Assembly: GCA_964642545.1 (NCBI GenBank) | Contig: CAZXQU010000010.1 | Location: 1 to 57,054, forward strand | Source: QYOJ01 sp964642545 | GTDB lineage: Bacteria > Bacteroidota > Bacteroidia > Bacteroidales > FEN-979 | DNA: 57,054 nucleotides | Direction of reading: 5' to 3' | Part shown: one piece after another, positions 49,060 to 57,054 of the stretch | Numbering within the stretch: position 1 is the stretch's first letter | Layout of the letters: each line of letters opens with the position of its first letter | The notes under the pieces: generated by a model | Told to the model about the DNA's origin: nothing | Databases searched by the model: none | What the model saw: only the letters and a program-made list of their open reading frames with translations | Translations under genes and position numbers: made by a program

Positions 49060-52000
49060 TTACAGTGAGTTCAAGTCAACAGGTCGTAGAATTCCGAACC
49101 ATTTAAGGGTTCGTTCACCAAGCCCTTCGGCTTTCACATGGATCAGGTAAACTCCACTCGCAATCGGTATCCCGGCGAAATTCTTGAGATCCCAGTCAAT
49201 GGAGGTTTTCGCATCGGTATTAATACCGTCATTTGAGGCTCTAGGAAGCGCGATGCCAGCTTTATCAACATTAAACTGTCGGATCATCGTACCGCTAAGG
49301 TCATAAATTGTAACAGTGCACTTTGTCGGAAGATTGACAATCTTGATACGGTTATCCAACTGATTCCTCTCATAATCATCATATGCGTAGTAAGGATTTG
49401 GAACTACATTGATGATATCAAGATCGCTCTCCATCTTCGATGCGTTGTTCTTGGATGTCGCAATCGTTGCCGTATTGAAGGAGTACATCGGCCATGCTCT
49501 GTTTTGTGCAGTATCAACAATGCTATCAGGAATAGATTGTGAGTAGTATCGCTGATATGGTTTGGCAACTCTGATGTAAATTCCTACCGTATTGCTGAGC
49601 CATGTTTTGCCCTCAATAGCAAGAGGCATATTTACCCACATTGCTGAAGCATAAGCCCTTGTCTTGTATATGTTATCAAGTTTCTTCAGATTAAGAACGC
49701 TGAACAGCTTTTGTCCTGCATCATATGCCGGAAAATTCAGGTTGATTGTATCCAGAGTTAAATCCCTGTGAGCCATGATGTATACATAATGCTGTCCGCC
49801 GAATACCGGGTTGAAGCTTTGGTCATGCAACCTGGAAGTTGGATTCCAAAGCATATCACGACCATTGTCAGCTACCAGCCAGGAGTTCTCCCCGAACATT
49901 ATATTCAAACGTTCTCCGGTTTCGAGGTTAATGGCATAGCCAGGAAACCAACCCATACCATATGCCGAAATATAGTTTGAATTGTACATCGGGTCACTAC
50001 TTACTACCCCTGTGTCACCCTCAATATTTACGGATTTCCCTTTCCTCAGGTCGAACAGTCGCGCACGCCCTTCAGAAATTAGTGAGTCGGTACAAAGTTC
50101 AACAACCGGTGCACGTGTCCATAACCTTTTATCAGGAGTGATTATGATATCAACACTTGCCAGGTTATCAAGCTTGTTAAATTTCTTGGAGTTAGAACTG
50201 TAAGCAGGACCGACTGTAAGTTGCTGCGTATAAGCACAAAGTGAATAGGGTGCCCAGGTACCGCCTTGTATAAGCCCAAGGAATGGATGGAAGGCAGACA
50301 TCACCTGGATTTGCTGGAAGTTCTTATCCGGATCCCATGGATCATCACCTGCCATATCCCAGTCATATAGAGCCGAGTTTCCACCAGCCTTATATGTACC
50401 AGCCCTGATCCAGTTCAAATCAATTCCCGGAGGATTATCCCAGTCGGGCACACCTCCCAGCCATTGTTTTGAAGGATCGGCGTAAACGGCCGGTGGAGCA
50501 GAAATCAACCCATTATCGTCAGTATGAACACTGCCTGGAAGTGTATCTCCCGGGTTGGGGATCTGTGCAATTTCCAGAGCAATTCCCAGATCAAGGAAGA
50601 GTTGTTCATAGGGGTAGATCGTAGTGGTATCAGAGTTATAGGTAATTCCTGTCTTGGTATCAACCATCTTCCAGTGACCGAAACGAATGTTCGAATTGGT
50701 AAATGTAGGATTAACCAGTCCGGGAACCATAGAGTCAAATGTTACAATATATTCGCTGGAGGCGACATTCAGTGGGTCAACAACCTGAACGTTCAGCGGG
50801 CCATAACCTGTCATATACCGCGCCTGATAAGCAATCGGATAATCAGAATTTCCGTAGGCATTGGTTGCACTGGCAGGAGGCTTACTCATAATCTCCTGTA
50901 CAGTGGCAGGATCCAGGAAGAGAATCTTTCCACCGTTCCCCTGTCCCTGTATTCTGGTGATCGTAGGTCCATCTCCATACATCGAGTTAGGCACGTCATC
51001 CAGTGGGATGTGCGGAATACCTGTATAACTTTTCAGGTTGCTCCGGCCAGCAAGATATGGCTTTTTCTGTCCATTAAGTCCTACTGCGGTCTGACTGTAG
51101 GGAGCAAATTCATTATACGCATAAGCCACCGCTATGTAATAATATTGCTTATGGTTAATTAGGACGATATCCTCGGTAGCAAACTTGTCTTCGGTCAATT
51201 CAAAGGAGTGGACAACTCCGGTATTGATTCCATCAACCATTACCTGTCCGACATTCCCGCCCAGGTTTTGATCAAAATTCCAGTTAACCAGTTTCGAAAT
51301 ACTGTTCTTGATATCACACTGGAAGACAAGTCGCGATTTGGTTGCATCGTAAATATCAGCTGCGCTGACTGTGGCATCTTTCAACTGAAACACCTGGTAT
51401 CCTTCAAACCGATAAAGAGAGTCATTCCGACCGTTATGTGGGAGGGAATCTGGATTAGGAATTTTCGGATCATACTCCAAATATTTTTCCTGATAGTTAT
51501 TCCCGGCATCATTTACTTTGCGGTTTGTAATGTAAATGATCAACTTCCCATCCAACTCCTGAATAGTGAGATCGGGAGCATTCGGACCATTGAGAACAGC
51601 AAAGCAGTTATCAAACAAACTCTGGGCAAGGTCATCCAGGATACGCAGTTTTTCTACAGATTCAAAAGGTGTCCCGCTGATAGTTCTTGCCCATGGAATC
51701 CCAACGGTAATGTAGTTACATGCGCCTGGGAGGAGGGTAAAAGGTCCGGCTGACTGCATAAACCTACGGTCGTAAGGATTGTTCCCAGCTGTTTCCTCTG
51801 TCCAGTATTTATCTCCGACCGGAGGCTGCCCATTGGTTCCCCAGTCACAAGGGTCCGAATCGCCAGGGAACATAAAAGTACAGGCTGGTCCGAGACCCCC
51901 TGCACTGATATGTGCATTTCCACTGTAGATCATCTGAGTCCCATCCTTCCATATCCCGCGAAGGAACAAGTAATATTGAGAGGCATAGTCTGGATCAGTC

Positions 52001-53331
52001 ATATAGTCGGGCACACCAGAGTTATTATGGTAGACAAAAGCACGCATTCCATACCGTTCATTATCAATAATCCCATCACCATAACCACCATCAGCGCCAT
52101 TTATAGCCATCTGGTCTAATGGGTATTCACTGGTTAAAATCGAACAATCACCTGTAAATTTCGGATTATCCCTTAAATCCGGATCCATGTAAGGTCCCTG
52201 GAAAAAGTCCACACCAACAGCAGGAGGATGAGCGCCATAGGCTTCAATCTGCCCGGTACCATCAATAGGAGTCCCGTTATAGCAATATCCCAGTCCTCTT
52301 GCCACATCACACCCAACGTAGTCGTCCTGAGCATATCCGAGGTCGGGATCCACCCACTGACTGAAATAGGTGCCGGTGAGGGTGTAAGTCGATCGGTTGA
52401 TAACTTCATAGCTATAAAAGGTCATGTCGTTGATCTCATCGTTTGTGGCAAAGGAGAAGTACTGTGCCCTGATCTCCATTCCAATGGGTTCCCCTTCCGT
52501 TTCAGAATGGTAGTTGCCTTTGTCGTTATATACTGACCACAACGTTTGGTCTCCCTTAATCACCTGGTCAACAAGGATACCTAAAGTATCTCCTGCTTCT
52601 CCATTTTTCAGGGGGGCCCTGGCAACCCGCTCACCGGGTTTCAGATTCGCGGGACAAAGTTTATTTGCCAGATCGTAATAGGGGTAGTCACCTTCTATTG
52701 GATTGTAGGTTCCGTCGCCGCCCTGATCAAAAAAGGGTGCCAGGTAGTAGGCTTGTCCGGTTGCTCTATCTCCATGAGCTGGCCAATCTACGATTGATGG
52801 AGGGATCTGATAGTCGGGATAGGCCTCCGAATCGTCAAACCAGGCAAGAAACTCCTGAACCTCTGCACGAGTTATTGGATAAAGTTTGTCGTACTTGGCG
52901 CAAACATCCGCATCTATAGCGGCCGATCCGTCGATGGTCAGGGGACCAGGCCAGTAGTCATTCTTTGTATGAGCACTGGCAGTGTTGGGTCCCTGTCCGT
53001 ATCGGTAAGCGGCCAGTTTCAGGTTGTTGTTGACATCAATCCCACCAATCCATAGAGAGAAAGAGAACATCGACATTTTCCTTGAACCTTTCGGGATTTC
53101 ATATTCCGCATTTTCCAGGAACCATCCGTTCCCGAAGGAGTAGATGAGTGTTCTGACATTATTGAGGTCAAGGTATTTGTAGGCCGATCCAGCCTCACAA
53201 CCCGCGGCTGTTTCCTTGATCGTAACAGTACTCTTGGTACCGATCTTCCCTTTTTCCCTCGAAAACGCCGAAGGTTGAAGCACAAGCAGGCAACAGAGCG
53301 AGACGAATAAGAAACGAAGTATATTTTTCAT
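49060..53331 (-). CDS. Large secreted protein with T9SS-like C-terminus
   Basis: 1,423-residue exported protein of no recognised enzyme family. Signal peptide about 1-23 (PSAFS before REK). Segments such as FSLWIGGIDVNNNLKLAAYRYG and DPDLGYAQDDYVGCDVARGL recur in my memory of giant secreted proteins of Bacteroidota and Ignavibacteria. The C-terminal ~115 residues (INVVPNPYYAYDDYERNQLD, CTVTIYDLSGTMIRQF, IPIASGVYLIHVKAEGLGER) have the fold of FlgD-Ig/T9SS sorting domains, but the final residues LKWFGILRPVDLNSL differ from the usual basic KKIIV-like end. ATG at 53331 gives the signal peptide. It lies between a TonB receptor and a PorV/PorQ barrel. Confidence 0.75.
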   Translation of the reverse strand: MKNILRFLFVSLCCLLVLQPSAFSREKGKIGTKSTVTIKETAAGCEAGSAYKYLDLNNVRTLIYSFGNGWFLENAEYEIPKGSRKMSMFSFSLWIGGIDVNNNLKLAAYRYGQGPNTASAHTKNDYWPGPLTIDGSAAIDADVCAKYDKLYPITRAEVQEFLAWFDDSEAYPDYQIPPSIVDWPAHGDRATGQAYYLAPFFDQGGDGTYNPIEGDYPYYDLANKLCPANLKPGERVARAPLKNGEAGDTLGILVDQVIKGDQTLWSVYNDKGNYHSETEGEPIGMEIRAQYFSFATNDEINDMTFYSYEVINRSTYTLTGTYFSQWVDPDLGYAQDDYVGCDVARGLGYCYNGTPIDGTGQIEAYGAHPPAVGVDFFQGPYMDPDLRDNPKFTGDCSILTSEYPLDQMAINGADGGYGDGIIDNERYGMRAFVYHNNSGVPDYMTDPDYASQYYLFLRGIWKDGTQMIYSGNAHISAGGLGPACTFMFPGDSDPCDWGTNGQPPVGDKYWTEETAGNNPYDRRFMQSAGPFTLLPGACNYITVGIPWARTISGTPFESVEKLRILDDLAQSLFDNCFAVLNGPNAPDLTIQELDGKLIIYITNRKVNDAGNNYQEKYLEYDPKIPNPDSLPHNGRNDSLYRFEGYQVFQLKDATVSAADIYDATKSRLVFQCDIKNSISKLVNWNFDQNLGGNVGQVMVDGINTGVVHSFELTEDKFATEDIVLINHKQYYYIAVAYAYNEFAPYSQTAVGLNGQKKPYLAGRSNLKSYTGIPHIPLDDVPNSMYGDGPTITRIQGQGNGGKILFLDPATVQEIMSKPPASATNAYGNSDYPIAYQARYMTGYGPLNVQVVDPLNVASSEYIVTFDSMVPGLVNPTFTNSNIRFGHWKMVDTKTGITYNSDTTTIYPYEQLFLDLGIALEIAQIPNPGDTLPGSVHTDDNGLISAPPAVYADPSKQWLGGVPDWDNPPGIDLNWIRAGTYKAGGNSALYDWDMAGDDPWDPDKNFQQIQVMSAFHPFLGLIQGGTWAPYSLCAYTQQLTVGPAYSSNSKKFNKLDNLASVDIIITPDKRLWTRAPVVELCTDSLISEGRARLFDLRKGKSVNIEGDTGVVSSDPMYNSNYISAYGMGWFPGYAINLETGERLNIMFGENSWLVADNGRDMLWNPTSRLHDQSFNPVFGGQHYVYIMAHRDLTLDTINLNFPAYDAGQKLFSVLNLKKLDNIYKTRAYASAMWVNMPLAIEGKTWLSNTVGIYIRVAKPYQRYYSQSIPDSIVDTAQNRAWPMYSFNTATIATSKNNASKMESDLDIINVVPNPYYAYDDYERNQLDNRIKIVNLPTKCTVTIYDLSGTMIRQFNVDKAGIALPRASNDGINTDAKTSIDWDLKNFAGIPIASGVYLIHVKAEGLGERTLKWFGILRPVDLNSL

Positions 53332-53395
53332 AGTGCTGATATTTTTGAATATACTGATACTATTTTTGTTCACCATATGACTGATCCTCCCTTGA

Positions 53396-56300
53396 TTAGA
53401 AATTAAACATTAAACCTAACCTGATTTGACGGGGGGAGCTGAAGTTATATGGATTGGCAATCCATACAGAATAGAGGTCCCGGTATGATTCCGTATTGAC
53501 TTGCTGGTTAATCTGATTCTGATATTCGGGAGCCGAGAGGAAACCATCATCCGTAGCACTTCCAGTGGCCGGATAAACATTGGTAACGTTTTGGGTATTC
53601 AAGAGGTTGAGAATATCCAGATATACGTTGATACTGGCTCCTTTCTTCTTTTTGCCCATATCGAACAGGAAATCCTTATCCACTCGCATGTTGATTACAA
53701 ACTGCCAGGGCAGACGAGCGCCATTGATAGATCCTTTGATTGGGCCCATATCACCGTAAGGCATAACCTTGGCTGACTTGGTGTAAGGAGTCCCCGATCC
53801 ACCGGTGACGGTGAAGTTCGCTCCGAAGTTTGAGAGAATCTGCACTGGAGCTTTTCCGCTCTTACTGCGCCGAATAACCGGTCCATTGTAATCTTTACCA
53901 ACTCCCCAACGGTAGTCGATACTGATGTTAAACTGGTGACGACGGTCAAAACTCAGTGGGTTGAGGGTTCTGAGGTTCGGCTGTTCAGACCTTACAATAG
54001 CATTTGCTGCATCCGGATCCGAACCGGTTCCGTCAGCAAACTGCAGGGTATAATTGAATCGAACCCGCGCATTGTTGGTACGGCGAAGGTCATATGTAAG
54101 TGTAAGGCCTTTTACCGTTCCAAAGTCGATATTTGTATAGGAATAATATGTTCTGGGATAAGCACCTGTGAGCCGGTACTGCTGAATTTCATCCCGCATT
54201 TCGCGATAGAAAACTGCCAGTTTCAAAGAAGAAGCATTGTTGATCTTCTGCTGGAATCCCAATTCATAGTCTATGGTTTTCGATGGTTGCAAAGCCGGGT
54301 TGTTCAGTGTACCTCCGGCAGATGTCCGGATAAAATAGTAGGACACCGGATCAATAATGTTTCCACCTGTAGGACGCTGGGTTAAGATGTCGTAGTGTGC
54401 ATAAAAGAGAGCATCATCAGAGATTGGGAAAGAGAATGAAATACGTGGCATGAAGTTGGTCTGCGGCTCATAATCCTTGAAGACATCTGCCTGAATTGTG
54501 TTTAAGGAAGGGTTAACAAGGTAAGGTGATATCCCGTTTCCCCGGTCCAGAATTTTTGGGTCGGTAATAACAGTACCCTTGGCATTGTACCAGTCACTTC
54601 CAAGTCTGTAACCTGTGATCTCTGTAGGGCTGTTAACATTGTCAACATAAACCACATAGTCGTCTCCAATATTAGCAGGGTGTGCGACATTCTGTCCGTT
54701 CAGTTCGCCAACCTCTCCGGCAGTTTTTGCAGGATAGAAAAGATATGGGTCATCCAGTACAGGCTGGTTTGCGTCAAACCTGTCCACACGTAAGCCGATG
54801 TTAAAAATCAGGTCTTTAAAAGCAAACTTATCCTGAATATACCCAGCGATGTAGATTGGCTCATAGGCTGCAATCGGTCGGGTATAGTTGCCCTTTTCGT
54901 CTTTCGCAGTAAAGAAGTCTTCCCATGCAGGTTTTGTGGTTATTCTATTCCCCGTGTAATCATATCCGCGATATCCAACTTTAGCATCCCCATTATCCAA
55001 TAATTCGTCAACACTGAACATGTCGATTGAAAAGATTGGATCAGAAACGGAAATCGTATGGAGTTGCTGGTTTTCATCGTAATAGTTGATAGAGTTGGAA
55101 TTGAAATCAAACGAGTTGATGTCGATAAAGTCAACTCCGTTAACCGGAAGTCCCAGTTTTTGCCTAAGGTTTACGTCAAAATTACGCTGGAGTTGTGATA
55201 CATACTGACGATAATAATAAATTGAGTCCATGAAGACTTCATCCTGGTAAACCAATTGCGGATTGCTAAGATCCAATTCGGCAAGTTGAGCATTCGTCAA
55301 CCCATTCATCAGGGTCCATAAGGCAGATGCATTATACCCATATGCGGATGAACTCCTCTGCTGATATTGCAATCCGAGCTGAATTTCATGATTCCCAAAG
55401 TCGGCGGCAAAGGAGGCATTGACAGAGAGCTGGGAACCTGTCCCGACATTGTATCCATTTGTCCTGTTTGACGGGTTTTGCCACAAGCTATAAATCAAAT
55501 CTGGCTCCATACCATTGATCAACGCTTTCCCTGAGATAAGTTCATCTGAGTTTCTGTAGTGCCCTTCAGGGTCATCAGCAAAGAGGTTATAATATTGTGA
55601 TGTCCAGGCCGCGAGTTCGGGGTTGATATCGTAAGGTGTATATAATACTATAGTGTCACGGAAACCATTCTGAAGATATGCATACTTGCCGGATACTGAG
55701 TCATAGGCAAGTTGCGGGGTATAGGCACGGATTGTATTTGTCTCAAATCTACCGATGTACCCATATTTAAAGATATTTTCTTTGTGTTCGGCATCCTCTG
55801 TTTTGTCATAGGTGCGGGTATAGTCGGCTCCGATGGAATAATAGATATTATCAACAAAAGATTTATCTTTTTCCTGGTTACGGAACCGCTGGGTAAAACG
55901 TCCGTTTACACGCCAGGTGTATCCCATAGAGTGGCTGTTATTTGCATAATTCAGTAATGATCCTCCATAGCTGAAGTTATTTCTGTCATACATCTGGAAT
56001 GTTCCACCAAACGAAAGGTTGATTGTGGATGAAAGACGGAAATCCAGCTTGCCGGATACAAGCACTTCATACCGTGAAGTATTCATAGTGGATTTGGTCT
56101 TCTCCAGGTCGTCCATGGTAAGAAATTCACCATTGAAAAGGACCCCATCTCCTGTATTGTTGAGTCGAAGCGGGGAGGTAGTAAGAGAGCTGATGATGTC
56201 ATCAGTCCCTTTATACAACCCGGTTGTACTTGGCGCTCCGTCCTTCCTGAAGGTAAAGTCGCCGGCAATGAAGTAACCCATGATCGGGACTTTGGTTTTA

Positions 56301-57054
56301 GAAACCGTATCTTTTTTGGAGAAGAGTGGTCCGGTAAAGTTCAGCCCCACACGGTTATAGCCGAATGGATCCAGAAACTGTGATGTTTGGAGATCGATCC
56401 CTGCAGAAAAGTCACGCGAAGGCCCTCTGGTTGTTACGCTGATGATACCCCCGGCAGCATCACCATATGCGGCAGGAGTACCTCCCAGGATGACCTCTAC
56501 CTGCTCAATAGCATTTTGCGGTAATGACGCGCTGCCGACAACTCGCATCCCATCAATATAATATACCTCGGTGTTAGAACGGGCTCCACGAATCGAGGAG
56601 ATACCACCACTGGCGTTCGTGGTAACACCACCAACTGTAGTAGCTACGGATGCGGCCGATTTGTTGGCCATTTTGGAAATCTCATCCTGGGTGACCGTGC
56701 CACCGGAAACCGTCTGGTCTTTTGAGATCAGAGGGACCTTGTAGTCAACTATCTCAACCTCAGAGAGAGTGGTTGTTGATGTCTCCAGATCAACATCCTG
56801 AAATGTGATCTTGTCAACAAAGATGATGATCCCTTGCATGGTATAATCCCGGTAGCCAACATAGGTTGCCTTAAGGTCAACTTTTCCTGCAGGTACTGGT
56901 TTTATCTGGTAATTTCCATCGAAATCCGATGTAGTACCACCAATCTGAACACCACCCGTTTCAATCACAATGTTGGCAAAAGGAATTGGTTCCTTAGTCT
57001 GCCTGTCAATGATTTTCCCTTTAAGAGAACCGGATCCGGATTGTGAAAATACCA
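53396..57054 (-). CDS. TonB-dependent outer-membrane receptor, 5' end beyond the window
   Basis: Partial gene: the frame stays open to the right edge, where a signal-peptide end (VFSQ before SGSGS) is just visible. First comes a carboxypeptidase-like regulatory domain (GKIIDRQTKEPIPFANIVIE, TTSDFDGNYQIKPVPAGKVD). The plug domain follows (GGVTTNASGGISSIRGARSN, YYIDGMRVVGSASLPQNAIE, GGTPAAYGDAAGGIISVTTRG), then a barrel of roughly 22 strands ending in the aromatic RQIRLGLMFNF. No SusD gene follows, so it is not a SusCD pair. It heads an operon with the large secreted protein (64-base gap) and the PorV-type barrel. Ligand unknown. Confidence 0.93.
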   Translation of the reverse strand, partial: VFSQSGSGSLKGKIIDRQTKEPIPFANIVIETGGVQIGGTTSDFDGNYQIKPVPAGKVDLKATYVGYRDYTMQGIIIFVDKITFQDVDLETSTTTLSEVEIVDYKVPLISKDQTVSGGTVTQDEISKMANKSAASVATTVGGVTTNASGGISSIRGARSNTEVYYIDGMRVVGSASLPQNAIEQVEVILGGTPAAYGDAAGGIISVTTRGPSRDFSAGIDLQTSQFLDPFGYNRVGLNFTGPLFSKKDTVSKTKVPIMGYFIAGDFTFRKDGAPSTTGLYKGTDDIISSLTTSPLRLNNTGDGVLFNGEFLTMDDLEKTKSTMNTSRYEVLVSGKLDFRLSSTINLSFGGTFQMYDRNNFSYGGSLLNYANNSHSMGYTWRVNGRFTQRFRNQEKDKSFVDNIYYSIGADYTRTYDKTEDAEHKENIFKYGYIGRFETNTIRAYTPQLAYDSVSGKYAYLQNGFRDTIVLYTPYDINPELAAWTSQYYNLFADDPEGHYRNSDELISGKALINGMEPDLIYSLWQNPSNRTNGYNVGTGSQLSVNASFAADFGNHEIQLGLQYQQRSSSAYGYNASALWTLMNGLTNAQLAELDLSNPQLVYQDEVFMDSIYYYRQYVSQLQRNFDVNLRQKLGLPVNGVDFIDINSFDFNSNSINYYDENQQLHTISVSDPIFSIDMFSVDELLDNGDAKVGYRGYDYTGNRITTKPAWEDFFTAKDEKGNYTRPIAAYEPIYIAGYIQDKFAFKDLIFNIGLRVDRFDANQPVLDDPYLFYPAKTAGEVGELNGQNVAHPANIGDDYVVYVDNVNSPTEITGYRLGSDWYNAKGTVITDPKILDRGNGISPYLVNPSLNTIQADVFKDYEPQTNFMPRISFSFPISDDALFYAHYDILTQRPTGGNIIDPVSYYFIRTSAGGTLNNPALQPSKTIDYELGFQQKINNASSLKLAVFYREMRDEIQQYRLTGAYPRTYYSYTNIDFGTVKGLTLTYDLRRTNNARVRFNYTLQFADGTGSDPDAANAIVRSEQPNLRTLNPLSFDRRHQFNISIDYRWGVGKDYNGPVIRRSKSGKAPVQILSNFGANFTVTGGSGTPYTKSAKVMPYGDMGPIKGSINGARLPWQFVINMRVDKDFLFDMGKKKKGASINVYLDILNLLNTQNVTNVYPATGSATDDGFLSAPEYQNQINQQVNTESYRDLYSVWIANPYNFSSPRQIRLGLMFNF

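Noticed and set aside
53396..57054. TonB-dependent receptor considered as SusC of a polysaccharide utilisation locus
   Set aside because: The next gene is not SusD and no glycoside hydrolases are present.

Overview
The window reads as a chromosome segment of an anaerobic, fermentative member of the Bacteroidota (Bacteroidales/Marinilabiliales-like). The signs are type IX secretion (T9SS) genes (PorP/SprF, PorW/SprE, PorV/PorQ-type, a canonical T9SS C-terminal sorting domain), a TonB-dependent receptor with a carboxypeptidase-like N-terminal domain, the Bacteroidota -7 promoter element TAnnTTTG before many genes, a bactofilin/AtpZ locus and the long form of amidophosphoribosyltransferase. There are no rRNAs, tRNAs, transposases, phage genes or CRISPR arrays. 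Coding density is very high, and no gap between genes exceeds about 170 bases.

Layout. 0.1-5.6 kb: PorP/SprF-like protein, a YitT-family permease, then rseP, dxr and an M23 peptidase on the minus strand. 5.7-13.1 kb (+): PorW/SprE lipoprotein, bactofilin, AtpZ and two small or unknown envelope genes, a eukaryote-type 6-pyruvoyl-tetrahydropterin synthase with folE, a BI-1 protein and fabD. 13.2-19.5 kb (-): a nucleotide-sugar operon (wbpE, wbpD, wbpB, a UDP-HexNAc dehydrogenase, galE, rfbB) that should make a UDP-2,3-diacetamido-uronic acid, a sugar class that in Porphyromonas feeds the anionic LPS to which T9SS cargo is attached. 19.5-25.5 kb: elbB, the butyrate pair ptb-buk, tryptophanase, free methionine sulfoxide reductase, mntP and queD. 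25.5-34 kb: an ECF sigma factor with an overlapping membrane partner, then a tripartite RND pump whose two halves converge and are each next to one of two paralogous TetR regulators. 34-40.4 kb: a T9SS-secreted Asp-box protein, an M14 peptidase, a beta-barrel-like protein, a 51-residue Pmp3/YqaE protein and a DUF1846 enzyme. 40.4-45 kb (-): a selenium operon (mnmH, a NifS-SelD fusion, an MFS transporter). 45-47.8 kb: a long PurF homologue, HIT hydrolase and greA. 47.9-57 kb (-): a PorV/PorQ-type barrel, a 1,423-residue secreted protein and a TonB-dependent receptor that runs off the right edge.

The most unusual feature cuts across genes. At least twelve loci carry short degenerate tandem arrays with a 7-base (twice 8-base) period. 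They lie between genes, at gene 3' ends where they contribute the last codons or stop codon, and in frame inside the M14 peptidase, NifS and QueD genes. A separate 33-bp perfect inverted repeat forms the coding linker between the NifS and SelD domains. Starts were moved inward from the longest open frame wherever a promoter element, ribosome site or family alignment favoured an internal codon. Functions come from recognised motifs and family memory, with no database search.
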